The notes under the pieces are model-generated. The model saw only the letters and a program-made list of their open reading frames with translations, ran no database searches and had not been told where the DNA came from. Below are positions 8,287-16,668 of a stretch of DNA of 64,000 nucleotides, piece by piece (positions within the stretch are counted from its first letter, which is position 1; each line of letters begins with the position of its first letter). Position numbers and translations under genes: made by a program. Origin of the DNA: Flavobacterium tructae (lineage in GTDB: Bacteria > Bacteroidota > Bacteroidia > Flavobacteriales > Flavobacteriaceae). The stretch spans positions 1 through 64,000 of the forward strand of contig NZ_MUHH01000023.1 of NCBI RefSeq assembly GCF_002217475.1, given 5' to 3'.

Positions 8287-9954
8287 ATGACTCCTTTAAA
8301 AAGATTTTACCATTTACTTGAACTGGACAAAAAAGACATTTACCAAATTTTTTTCTATGCCATTTTTGCCGGGTTAGTCAGTTTATCGCTTCCACTGGGA
8401 ATTCAGGCCATCATTACTTTTATACAATCCGGAAGAGTTAGTGTTTCCTGGATTGTACTTATTATACTTGTAGTGGGCGGTGTGGCTCTTGTTGGAGTGC
8501 TTTCGTTTATGCAGCTGCGTATCACAGAGAATTTACAGCAGAAAATATTTGTTCGTGCTTCTTTTGAATTTGCAGCCCGTCTGCCTAAAATAAAATCAGA
8601 AGAATTGTATGGCACTTACCCACCGGAACTAACAAACCGATTTTTTGATACGTTAACGATTCAAAAAGGAACTTCAAAATTATTAACCGATTTTTCTGCA
8701 GCATTACTGCAGATTACTTTCGGAATTATTCTGTTGTCCTTATATCATCCCTATTTTATTGTGTTCGGACTTTTACTGTTCCTTCTTTTGTACTTTATTT
8801 TTAAATTTTCATACAAATCAGGTTTAGAAACAAGTTTAAAAGAATCCAAATTCAAATACAAAGTGGCGGGATGGTTACAGGAAATGGCCCGTAATAACTT
8901 TAGTTTCCGTAATGAACTGAATTATGACTTTGCGCTTCAAAAAAACAATTCGATCGTAGCGGGTTACCTGAATTACAGAGAAAAACACTTTAGCGTAATC
9001 AAAAAACAATTTACCCAATTGATTATTTTCAAAGTTATTATTACCGCCAGTTTATTGTCTATCGGAGGGTATCTGGTACTAAGTCAGGAAATGAACATCG
9101 GGCAGTTTGTTGCTGCTGAGATTATCATTTTACTTGTGATTACATCGGTAGAAAAAATCATTCTGGGACTTGAAAGCTTCTATGATGTTTTAACTTCTGT
9201 TGAAAAAATCGGACAGGTAACGGACTTAGCTTTAGAGGAAAACTCTGAGTCTGATTCTCTAAACGATCACTGCTACAACAGCATCTCTTTAGAAACAGAA
9301 AATTTAAAATTCAAATTCCCGGATTCTCCAACCAATGCCCTAGATTCCATTACGTTAAAAATCGATCAGGGTGAAAAAATTGTTATTGAAGGTGAAAACG
9401 GATCAGGAAAAACAACGCTTATTCGATTGCTATCAGGCTTATTAAGACAAAGTTCGGGAGCTTTTTACATCAACGACGATACTTTCAGAAAAATAAATCT
9501 GAAACAATACCGCTCACAAATTGGCAGCATCATTCACAACGAAACACCATTTGAGGGCACTATTTTAGAGAACATTACTTTTAATGATCCAATGATCAGT
9601 ACCGAAGATTTGAAATGGGCACTGGACGGAGTTCAGCTTAGTCCACTGATTAAATTATTGCCTAAAGGTCTGAATACTCATATTCACCCGGAAGGAAAAC
9701 AGTTATCATCTTCTAATGCTCAAAAAATCCTGTTGGCCAGAAGTATTATCCACAAGCCAAAAGTACTCTTTTACGAAGATCCAACAGACACCATGGACGA
9801 AAAAGTGGCGAATGAAATCATAGATTTTATTACTTCGGATAAGAACAAATGGACGATTATCGTTTCTTCCAAAAATCCATATTGGAAAACCAAATCGACG
9901 CGAAAAATTACAATGCAAAACGGTCAAATTATACTGGATCAAAAAAAACAATAA
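8287..9954 (+). CDS. ABC exporter subunit (membrane plus nucleotide-binding domain) with degenerate ATPase motifs
   Basis: 555 aa. Hydrophobic segments in the first 310 residues form a type I exporter membrane domain; there is no N-terminal C39 peptidase. The nucleotide-binding domain follows. Walker A is intact (GENGSGKTT, residues 369-377). Other motifs deviate: the Q-loop position reads IIHNETPFEG (His for Gln, near 417), the signature is LSSSN instead of LSGGQ (473-477), Walker B ends YEDPTD rather than DEPT (Glu497-Asp498 swapped), and the switch-His segment reads IIVSSKNP. The frame opens at 8248 inside the TetR gene, but ATG 8287 fits better. The HlyD and TolC partners follow immediately. 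Confidence 0.85.
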   Translation: MTPLKRFYHLLELDKKDIYQIFFYAIFAGLVSLSLPLGIQAIITFIQSGRVSVSWIVLIILVVGGVALVGVLSFMQLRITENLQQKIFVRASFEFAARLPKIKSEELYGTYPPELTNRFFDTLTIQKGTSKLLTDFSAALLQITFGIILLSLYHPYFIVFGLLLFLLLYFIFKFSYKSGLETSLKESKFKYKVAGWLQEMARNNFSFRNELNYDFALQKNNSIVAGYLNYREKHFSVIKKQFTQLIIFKVIITASLLSIGGYLVLSQEMNIGQFVAAEIIILLVITSVEKIILGLESFYDVLTSVEKIGQVTDLALEENSESDSLNDHCYNSISLETENLKFKFPDSPTNALDSITLKIDQGEKIVIEGENGSGKTTLIRLLSGLLRQSSGAFYINDDTFRKINLKQYRSQIGSIIHNETPFEGTILENITFNDPMISTEDLKWALDGVQLSPLIKLLPKGLNTHIHPEGKQLSSSNAQKILLARSIIHKPKVLFYEDPTDTMDEKVANEIIDFITSDKNKWTIIVSSKNPYWKTKSTRKITMQNGQIILDQKKQ

Positions 9955-9957
9955 GCC

Positions 9958-11304
9958 ATGTTAAATATCTCTGACAATAAAACAAAATTACAGCCGCTTG
10001 ATCGCTATGAGACTGTAAGAAACCTAAGCAACAGGCCACATTATAAAATTTTAAACCGAATTATAATTGCATCTTCCATTCTGGGAATTATTGCACTTTT
10101 ATTGCCGTGGACTCAGAATATTTCGGGTTCGGGAGCGGTAACCACTTTAAAACCCAACCAAAGACCACAATCGATTCAGAGTGTGATTTCAGGACGTATT
10201 GAAAAATGGTACGTGCAGGAAGGTGACTTTGTTAAAAAAGGAGACACGATTCTGTTTATTTCTGAGATCAAGGAAGATTATATGGATCCTAATTTGGTTG
10301 AAAACACCAAAAATCAGGTCGATGCCAAGAAAAATTCCTTAGAATCTTATGGCGAAAAAGTAACCACGCTTTCCGGTCAGATTCAGGCCATCGAAAACGA
10401 AAGAAAGCTAAAACTGGAGCAAGCCAGAAATAAAGTCAAACAATCGCTTTTAAAAATAAAAAGTGACAGTATTGATCTTGTAGCGGTAAAAACGCAATTG
10501 CGAATTGCCAATACACAGTACAATCGTTCGGTGCAATTAAACAAAGAAGGTTTGAAACCACTTACCGATGTCGAAGAAAAACGTCTGAAACTGCAAGATG
10601 TAGATGCTAAAATCATCACGCAGGAAAACAAATACCTCACCAGCAAAAATGAATACATCAATGCCAGAGTAGAGATTAACAGAATTACGGCGGAGTACGG
10701 TGAGAAAGTAGCCAAAGCCAGAAGTGACCAATTTACCACCCTGAGTAATAAATTTGATACAGAAGCACAAGTGAGCAAACTGGAGAATCAATATGCCAAT
10801 TACAGCTTGCGTAATGGCATGTACTACATCAGAGCGGTACAGGACGGTTACATCAACCGCGCTTTGCAGGCAGGTTTAGGTGAAACGATTAAAGAAGGTA
10901 CACCAATTGTAACGATAATGCCTTCTCATTATGATATCGCAGTAGAAACCTATATCAGCCCAATTGACCTCCCTTTGATCAGAAAAGGAGAAAAAGTACG
11001 TGTTTGGTTTGACGGATGGCCTACCATTGTGTTTTCAGGATGGCCGGACATGTCTTACGGAACTTTCGGAGGAACAGTGGTAGCCATAGAAAACTTCATC
11101 AGTGAGAATGGTAAATACAGAATCTTAATTGCTCCGGACCCGGATGAGACGAAATGGCCAAAACAATTAAGTATTGGATCAGGCGCTCAAACTATTGCCC
11201 TATTAGACACGGTGCCAATTTGGTTTGAAATCTGGAGAACCCTAAACGGATTCCCTCCTAATTATTATAAAAGTACCCAAAAAGTAACTAAAGAAAAAAA
11301 ATAA
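9958..11304 (+). CDS. HlyD family periplasmic adaptor (membrane fusion protein)
   Basis: 448 aa. One N-terminal transmembrane helix (about residues 33-52, IIIASSILGIIALLLPW) is followed by a lipoyl/beta-barrel half (SGRIEKWYVQEGDFVKKGDTI), a long charged helical hairpin (about residues 115-275), the second lipoyl half (YIRAVQDGYINRALQAGLGETIKEGTPI), and a beta-barrel with the EKVRVWFDGWP segment. It should link the inner-membrane ABC protein to TolC. Its start codon lies 3 bases after the ABC stop and its stop overlaps the TolC ATG (TAATG), indicating translational coupling. Confidence 0.93.
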   Translation: MLNISDNKTKLQPLDRYETVRNLSNRPHYKILNRIIIASSILGIIALLLPWTQNISGSGAVTTLKPNQRPQSIQSVISGRIEKWYVQEGDFVKKGDTILFISEIKEDYMDPNLVENTKNQVDAKKNSLESYGEKVTTLSGQIQAIENERKLKLEQARNKVKQSLLKIKSDSIDLVAVKTQLRIANTQYNRSVQLNKEGLKPLTDVEEKRLKLQDVDAKIITQENKYLTSKNEYINARVEINRITAEYGEKVAKARSDQFTTLSNKFDTEAQVSKLENQYANYSLRNGMYYIRAVQDGYINRALQAGLGETIKEGTPIVTIMPSHYDIAVETYISPIDLPLIRKGEKVRVWFDGWPTIVFSGWPDMSYGTFGGTVVAIENFISENGKYRILIAPDPDETKWPKQLSIGSGAQTIALLDTVPIWFEIWRTLNGFPPNYYKSTQKVTKEKK

Positions 11305-12692
11305 TGAAACCAATACTTATCGCTTTTCTTTTTCTGGGCTGTACCGTTTTTGGCCAGCAGCCCTTCTCAAAAGAACTCACCTACAATGAGTTTTTGGGGT
11401 ATGTAAAAAAATACCATCCATTGGTTAAAAATGCCAATTTGGAAGTCAGCAAAGCACAAGCCAATCTGATGATGGCACGTGGTGGTTTTGACCCAAAAAT
11501 TGAAGTTGATTTCAGTCAGAAAAAATTTAAAGACAAAGAATATTATTCGATTCTAAACAGCAGTTTTAAGATCCCGACCTGGTACGGAATTGAACTGAAA
11601 GCGGGATTCGACAATAACGAAGGAGTGTACCTGAATCCTGAAAATACTACTCCCAATCAGGGATTAACTTCTTTTGGGATCAGTGTTCCAATTGGACAGG
11701 GATTGTTCATCAACCAAAGAATGGCAGATGTGCGAAAAGCTAAAATTCAGATCAAACTAAGTCAGGCTGAAAGAAAACTTCAGGCGGTTGGCATTTTGTA
11801 TGATGCATCACTGGCTTATTTCAACTGGAAGAAAAACTTCGAGGAAATGAAGCTTTATGAAATGTACAACAGCAATGCTGAAATTCGTCTGAAAGGAATC
11901 AAATCGCTCATCGAACAAGGCGACAAGCCGGCAATAGACAGTATTGAAGCCGGAATTATCGTAAGAAACAGAGCCTTAAGCCTGGAAGATTCTAAATTAA
12001 AATTAACCAAAGCCAAACTCGAATTATCGAATTATATGTGGCTGGAGAATAATATCCCATTGGAAATTTCAGACGAGCTAGTGCCGGAAACAGCGCTTGA
12101 ATCGACTTTACAAGAAACGCTGAAAACAAACGATCTACTACAAGGCGATACCAATTTAGAAACACATCCGAAATTGAATGCACTGCAAAATAAAATAGAC
12201 CTACTCAAGGTTGAAAAAGACCTGAAGCAAAACATGCTGCTACCTAAAATAAACGTTGGGTATTCTTATTTATCTGATCCGAGATATATTGACAATTATA
12301 AATTTGACGATTACAAAGTTGGCTTAGAATTTTACTTCCCTTTGTTTCTTCGAAAAGAACGTGGAAGTCTGAAACTGGCCAAATACAAACTTCAGGAAAA
12401 TGAATTTGCTCTTGCTCTGGAACGAACACAGCTGACCAATAAAATAAGTGCACAGAAAGTAGAAATCAATTCGCTGATCAGACAAAAGAAACTGGTAAAA
12501 AATTTAGTAGAAAATAATGCCGCGATGTTAACCTCAGAAGAACGATTGTTCTCTTTCGGAGAAAGCTCATTATTTCTGATCAATACACGCGAAAACAATC
12601 TGGTTAGCGCAAAACTAGCCGCAATTGCTCTGGACAACCGATTTTACATCTCAAATTCAGAGTTGTTCAAAATCATGGCCAATCCGGATTAA
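11304..12692 (+). CDS. TolC family outer membrane efflux protein
   Basis: 462 aa. A signal peptide (MKPILIAFLFLGCTVFGQ) is followed by two helical repeats typical of TolC-type channels, for example YNEFLGYVKKYHPLVKNANLEVSKAQANLMMARGGFDPKIE and HPKLNALQNKIDLLKVEKDLKQNMLLPKINVGYSY. It is the last gene of the TetR-ABC-HlyD-TolC operon and should form its outer-membrane exit duct. An imperfect inverted repeat (12707-12777) follows the stop. Confidence 0.92.
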   Translation: MKPILIAFLFLGCTVFGQQPFSKELTYNEFLGYVKKYHPLVKNANLEVSKAQANLMMARGGFDPKIEVDFSQKKFKDKEYYSILNSSFKIPTWYGIELKAGFDNNEGVYLNPENTTPNQGLTSFGISVPIGQGLFINQRMADVRKAKIQIKLSQAERKLQAVGILYDASLAYFNWKKNFEEMKLYEMYNSNAEIRLKGIKSLIEQGDKPAIDSIEAGIIVRNRALSLEDSKLKLTKAKLELSNYMWLENNIPLEISDELVPETALESTLQETLKTNDLLQGDTNLETHPKLNALQNKIDLLKVEKDLKQNMLLPKINVGYSYLSDPRYIDNYKFDDYKVGLEFYFPLFLRKERGSLKLAKYKLQENEFALALERTQLTNKISAQKVEINSLIRQKKLVKNLVENNAAMLTSEERLFSFGESSLFLINTRENNLVSAKLAAIALDNRFYISNSELFKIMANPD

Positions 12693-12706
12693 AGTTTAAA
12701 ATCTAC

Positions 12707-12777
12707 TTTAACACATAGAAACATATTTCTTTTTGCGTTCTTTTTTGTGCATTCAATCTATGTCTCTATGTGTTAAA
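12707..12777. repeat. Inverted repeat with 19-bp arms (TTTAACACATAG family)
   Basis: Arms at 12707-12725 and 12759-12777 are complementary at 18 of 19 positions around a 33-base loop. A third partial copy (CTATGTGTTAAAT) occurs near 12904-12916. The element lies between the convergent TolC and DUF445 genes, and the 12778-12838 stretch carries further GCAGATTT...AATCTGTGG-like fragments. Confidence 0.7.
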
Positions 12778-12933
12778 TCTTTTTGCACGCAGATCTTGCA
12801 GATTTCATAATCTTTTTAATCCCCTAATCTGTGGCTATTATCTAGACTCATAGGCCCGATACTCCTAAAAAAGACATTTCACGTTTTTTAACGCATAATC
12901 CTTCTATGTGTTAAATCATTTTTTACTGATGGA

Positions 12934-14187
12934 TTAGACCAAATAATGATACGTCCATTCGACGGCATAAATTACTAGTCCAATGAGACCTCCTACCAAA
13001 GTTCCGTTGATTCGGATGTACTGCAGATCTTTTCCGATCTCCAGTTCTAATTTTTCCGAAACCTCCTTCCCATCCCAGCTTTTCACAGTAGACGAAATCA
13101 AATCTCCAATTACTTTTTTATTGTTTAGCAGCATCGAAAGCAAATCGTTCTTGATGAAATTATTGATCTTGTCGATCATAACAGTATCTTCTTTTAATCC
13201 GTTTCCGAACCCCTCAATCAAACCCGAAATATTTTTCTTAATTGACGATTCTTCACCCTTTTCCAAATCAGCTGAAATCGATCTTTTTATTTCATCCCAA
13301 ATTCCGTTGACATAATCCTGAACCTCTTTTTTTCCGGCAAAACCCAATATCACAGTATTAATCTTCTCCCGCATTTCTTCTGAATGCTTTACTTTGTCCA
13401 GAAAATTATACACATACTCGTCTATCTTAATCCTGATGGCACTTCCGGGATGTTTGGCTTCGTTTAAAAAATCAGCAAGCCCATTAAAAACTCCCTCTGT
13501 AATACTTTTATCTGCCAAACCAAAACTTAAAAACGGAGTCGATGCTTTCACTTTTTTCCGAATCAGATCTTTATTATTAGCAAGCTCTGTACTCATCACA
13601 TTCAGCACGTTGGTCAGCAGTTCCTCTTTCACATTTCCTTTCTGCAAAGGCTCTAACGCCAGCGCTACCCAATCGCCAAAATTGATTGCTTCCAGTTTTT
13701 CTTTGAACTGAGTTTGAATAAATCGTTTGATATCTTCATCTTTTATCGTTTTTAAAACTCCCGGAATAATATTTAAAGCCACAACACTGGCAATTTTATT
13801 GGCATTCTCCTCCTGCGAAAGCCAATCAGCCGCTTTCGTAGCAAAATTAAATTCTTCGAGTTTTATTTCCAGTTTCTCCCGATTCAGAAATTCTTCCGAA
13901 ACAAAATTCCCTAAATTTTCACCAATTTCATTTTTCTTAGTCGGAATAATGGCCGTGTGCCAAATCGGAATTCCTAACGGATGACGGAACAATGCCACCA
14001 CTGCAAACCAGTCCGCGATACCGCCCACCATCGCTGCTTCACTAAAAGCCTGAAGCATCGGAATCTTAAAATAAACCGCTATTACAAACAAAAGCACTGC
14101 GATACCTAAGAGTCCCAATGCATTATTTTTCATCCTTTTCAGGGCTTTCTTCTTTACTATGTTTTCATGATCTATAGACGTCTCCAT
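12934..14187 (-). CDS. DUF445 family membrane protein
   Basis: 417 aa. Two membrane segments lie near the N-terminus (NALGLLGIAVLLFVIAVYF and the glycine-rich AFSEAAMVGGIADWFAVVALFRHPLGIPI signature) and one at the C-terminus (LVGGLIGLVIYAVEW); a long charged helical region lies between. The N-terminal signature through HTAIIPTKKNEIGENLGNFV is diagnostic of DUF445 (YjiN-like) proteins. Biochemical function is unknown. It is transcribed alone. Confidence 0.88.
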   Translation of the reverse strand: METSIDHENIVKKKALKRMKNNALGLLGIAVLLFVIAVYFKIPMLQAFSEAAMVGGIADWFAVVALFRHPLGIPIWHTAIIPTKKNEIGENLGNFVSEEFLNREKLEIKLEEFNFATKAADWLSQEENANKIASVVALNIIPGVLKTIKDEDIKRFIQTQFKEKLEAINFGDWVALALEPLQKGNVKEELLTNVLNVMSTELANNKDLIRKKVKASTPFLSFGLADKSITEGVFNGLADFLNEAKHPGSAIRIKIDEYVYNFLDKVKHSEEMREKINTVILGFAGKKEVQDYVNGIWDEIKRSISADLEKGEESSIKKNISGLIEGFGNGLKEDTVMIDKINNFIKNDLLSMLLNNKKVIGDLISSTVKSWDGKEVSEKLELEIGKDLQYIRINGTLVGGLIGLVIYAVEWTYHYLV

Positions 14188-14262
14188 AATTTAATTCATT
14201 TCAATGATTACTAATTTACGTTTTTTCTGTGAACCAATAACTCTTCATTAATTATCAGTTCG

Positions 14263-14325
14263 CCACGAATTCACAAATTTCTATTAGCAAACTTTACGCA
14301 TAAATATTGATTCGTGAATTCGTGG
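14263..14325. repeat. Inverted repeat, CCACGAATTCAC family
   Basis: CCACGAATTCAC (14263-14274) and GTGAATTCGTGG (14314-14325) are perfect reverse complements. A third related copy (AATTCGTGAATTCGTTGC) follows near 14356-14373. The same vocabulary recurs at 41007-41058. Confidence 0.65.
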
Positions 14326-14409
14326 ACAATTTTCAAACGCCTGTCATTCCTTTTAATTCGTGAATTCGTTGCGAAAAATTTTTAAATAAAAAGATAATAT
14401 TAAAATTTG

Positions 14410-14417
14410 TACTTTTG
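14410..14417 (+). promoter_or_regulatory. map promoter -7 box
   Basis: TACTTTTG matches TAnnTTTG and lies 20 bases before the map start codon. No convincing -33 box is visible. Confidence 0.55.
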
Positions 14418-14437
14418 CGAACTGAAAATCCGAAATT

Positions 14438-15256
14438 ATGATTATTGTAAAATCACGTGAAGAAATCGAATTAATGCGCGAAAGTGCTTTGATCGTATCT
14501 AAAACATTGGGAATGATTGCTTCTGAAATTAAAGAAGGAGTAACTACATTATATTTGGACAAACTGGCTGAGGAATTTATCCGTGATCACGGTGCAGTTC
14601 CAAGCTTCTTAGGTCTGTATGATTTCCCGAATTCACTTTGTATGAGTCCAAACTCTCAGGTTGTACACGGAATTCCGAACAATACACCTTTGAAAAACGG
14701 TGACGTTATTTCGGTAGATTGCGGTGCATTCAAAAATGGATATCACGGTGATCACGCCTATAGTTTCGAAATTGGAGAAGTTGCTCCCGAAGTTAAAAAA
14801 CTTTTGAAAGTAACGAAAGAATCTCTTTACGTAGGAATCAGAGAATTTAAAGCCGGAAATCGCGTGGAAGATGTTGGAAATGCGATCCAAAAATATACAG
14901 AAGCTCACGGATACGGAGTAGTTCGCGAGTTGGTAGGACACGGTCTAGGGCAGAAAATGCACGAAGAACCTGAAATGCCAAACTACGGAAAACGCGGTCG
15001 CGGAAAACTGTTTGTGGAAGGAATGGTTGTAGCGATCGAGCCTATGATCAATCTTGGAACCCGAAACATCAAACAACACAAAGACGGCTGGACCATTACT
15101 ACCGCAGACGGAAAAGCAAGTGCTCATTTCGAACATGATGTCGCTTTAGTGGATGGTAAACCAGAAATCTTATCGACTTTTCAATACATCTATAAAGCGC
15201 TTGGAATTGAAAGCAATGAGGAAGATGAATTCCGAAAAGTGCCGTTGATTCTGTAA
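14438..15256 (+). CDS. map: Type I methionine aminopeptidase
   Basis: 272 aa, cytosolic metalloenzyme that removes the initiator methionine from nascent proteins. The pita-bread fold ligands are visible: SVDCGAFKNGYHGDHAYSF with two metal-binding Asp, VGHGLGQKMHEEP with the metal-binding His, VVAIEPMINLG with Glu, and HFEHDVALVDG with the last Glu/His region. Length is typical, and there is no N-terminal zinc-finger extension. A -7 promoter box sits 20 bases upstream. Confidence 0.96.
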   Translation: MIIVKSREEIELMRESALIVSKTLGMIASEIKEGVTTLYLDKLAEEFIRDHGAVPSFLGLYDFPNSLCMSPNSQVVHGIPNNTPLKNGDVISVDCGAFKNGYHGDHAYSFEIGEVAPEVKKLLKVTKESLYVGIREFKAGNRVEDVGNAIQKYTEAHGYGVVRELVGHGLGQKMHEEPEMPNYGKRGRGKLFVEGMVVAIEPMINLGTRNIKQHKDGWTITTADGKASAHFEHDVALVDGKPEILSTFQYIYKALGIESNEEDEFRKVPLIL

Positions 15257-15329
15257 CAGTTATTCCGCAGAGATTCACAAAGATATACGCCAAAATTCAC
15301 AAAATTCATTTATTATAAGCCTTTGGAAG

Positions 15330-15734
15330 ATGTATGAAGAAAACACAGAATCTCGCGAAAAATTAGATGCAATTAGCTACAAAATAATCGGACTTGCTAT
15401 TGAAGTTCACAAACAGCTTGGACCTGGTTTATTGGAATCAGCTTATCAGGAATGTTTGTACTATGAAATTGTAAATTCCGGTTTGATTGTTGAAAAGCAA
15501 AAAGCACTGCCCATAATCTATAAAGATATACAGCTGGATCATGGCTATAGAATTGATTTATTAATTGAAAATAAAATTGTAATTGAATTAAAAACTGTTG
15601 AAGCTTTTACAGATGTACATGTTGCTCAAATCTTAACCTATTTAAAACTTGGCAATTATCCATTAGGCCTTCTTATTAATTTTCATTCAAAAATTTTAAA
15701 AAACAACATCAAAAGATTTATAAACACTTTGTGA
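15330..15734 (+). CDS. GxxExxY family protein
   Basis: 134 aa. The defining motif is HKQLGPGLLESAYQECL near residues 32-48, followed by QKALPIIYKDIQL, GYRIDLLIENKIVIELK and AQILTYLKLGNYPLGLLINF. The D-x(n)-ExK arrangement (YRIDLLIEN...VIELK) resembles a PD-(D/E)xK nuclease core, which is how the family is usually interpreted; activity is not established. It lies alone between map and a methyltransferase, flanked by repeat-like intergenic sequence. Such genes are often patchily distributed, so recent acquisition is possible. Confidence 0.85.
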   Translation: MYEENTESREKLDAISYKIIGLAIEVHKQLGPGLLESAYQECLYYEIVNSGLIVEKQKALPIIYKDIQLDHGYRIDLLIENKIVIELKTVEAFTDVHVAQILTYLKLGNYPLGLLINFHSKILKNNIKRFINTL

Positions 15735-15773
15735 AGCTTTGCGCCTCCTTTGTGAAACTCTGTGAAACTACTC

Positions 15774-16547
15774 ATGAAGAAACTTTTTAAACTCGTACTT
15801 AATACAATACCCCGTCCAATATTAATTCGTTTAAGTTATGTGGCGCGTCCTGTTTTAGCTTTATCATTAAGAGGAAGCAAATATACTGATCCGATTGACG
15901 GGAAAAGTTTTAGAAGTTTTTTACCTTATGGATATGGGAAACAACGTAACAATGTGCTTTCACCAAGTACACTTTCATTAGAGAGACATCGGTTACTGTG
16001 GTTGTATTTAAACGATCAGACTGATTTTTTTACAGCACCTAAAAAAGTATTGCACTTTGCTCCGGAACAAGCTTTTTACAAAAGATTCCGCAAGCAGAAA
16101 AATTTGGATTACACGACAACCGATTTGTTCTCGCCTTTGGCAGATGTAAAAGCAGACATTTGTAATTTGCCTTTTAAAGACAATGAATATGATGTTATTT
16201 TATGCAACCACGTTTTAGAGCATATTCCGGATGACACAAAAGCGATGCGTGAATTATTTCGTGTTTTAAAACCAGGCGGAATGGCGATTCTTCAAATCCC
16301 GCAGGACTTATCCAGAGCGGTTACTTTTGCTGACGATACCATCACCGATCAAAAAGAACGTGCCAGAATATTTGGTCAGTACGACCACGTGCGCATTTAT
16401 GGCCGTGATTATTTTGACAAGTTAAGAAGCATTGGTTTTATCGTAATCGAAGAAGACTATACTCATAAAATTGCTCCGGAACTGGTAGAAAAATATTGTC
16501 TGGCAAAAGGCGAAATCATCCCGCTTTGCTTCAAACAGGAAAACTAA
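15774..16547 (+). CDS. Class I SAM-dependent methyltransferase
   Basis: 257 aa. The methyltransferase core is recognisable: VLHFAPEQAFYKRF (SAM loop region), DYTTTDLFSPLADVKADICNLPF (acidic motif II) and VILCNHVLEHIPDD followed by RELFRVLKPGGMAILQIP. The N-terminal 90 residues (RGSKYTDPIDGKSFRSFLPYG) may bind the substrate. The acceptor is unknown. ATG 15774 is chosen over GTG 15762, which lies in repeat-like intergenic text. A terminator follows. Confidence 0.85.
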   Translation: MKKLFKLVLNTIPRPILIRLSYVARPVLALSLRGSKYTDPIDGKSFRSFLPYGYGKQRNNVLSPSTLSLERHRLLWLYLNDQTDFFTAPKKVLHFAPEQAFYKRFRKQKNLDYTTTDLFSPLADVKADICNLPFKDNEYDVILCNHVLEHIPDDTKAMRELFRVLKPGGMAILQIPQDLSRAVTFADDTITDQKERARIFGQYDHVRIYGRDYFDKLRSIGFIVIEEDYTHKIAPELVEKYCLAKGEIIPLCFKQEN

Positions 16548-16582
16548 TTCTTTCACCATATAAGTGATACAAGTTCATTTAA

Positions 16583-16620
16583 AAAGAGTTTTCAAATTAT
16601 TGATATTTTGAAAACTCTTT
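16583..16620 (+). terminator. Terminator after the methyltransferase gene
   Basis: AAAGAGTTTTCAAA (16583-16596) pairs perfectly with TTTGAAAACTCTTT (16607-16620) and is followed by ATTTTTTT. Confidence 0.8.
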
Positions 16621-16668
16621 ATTTTTTTGCCCAATCTCTAAATTATAAGCCAACCAAATCCCTAAATC

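Noticed and set aside
15330..15734. Mobile element around the GxxExxY gene
   Set aside because: No terminal repeats, integrase or transposase nearby; flanks are ordinary core genes.
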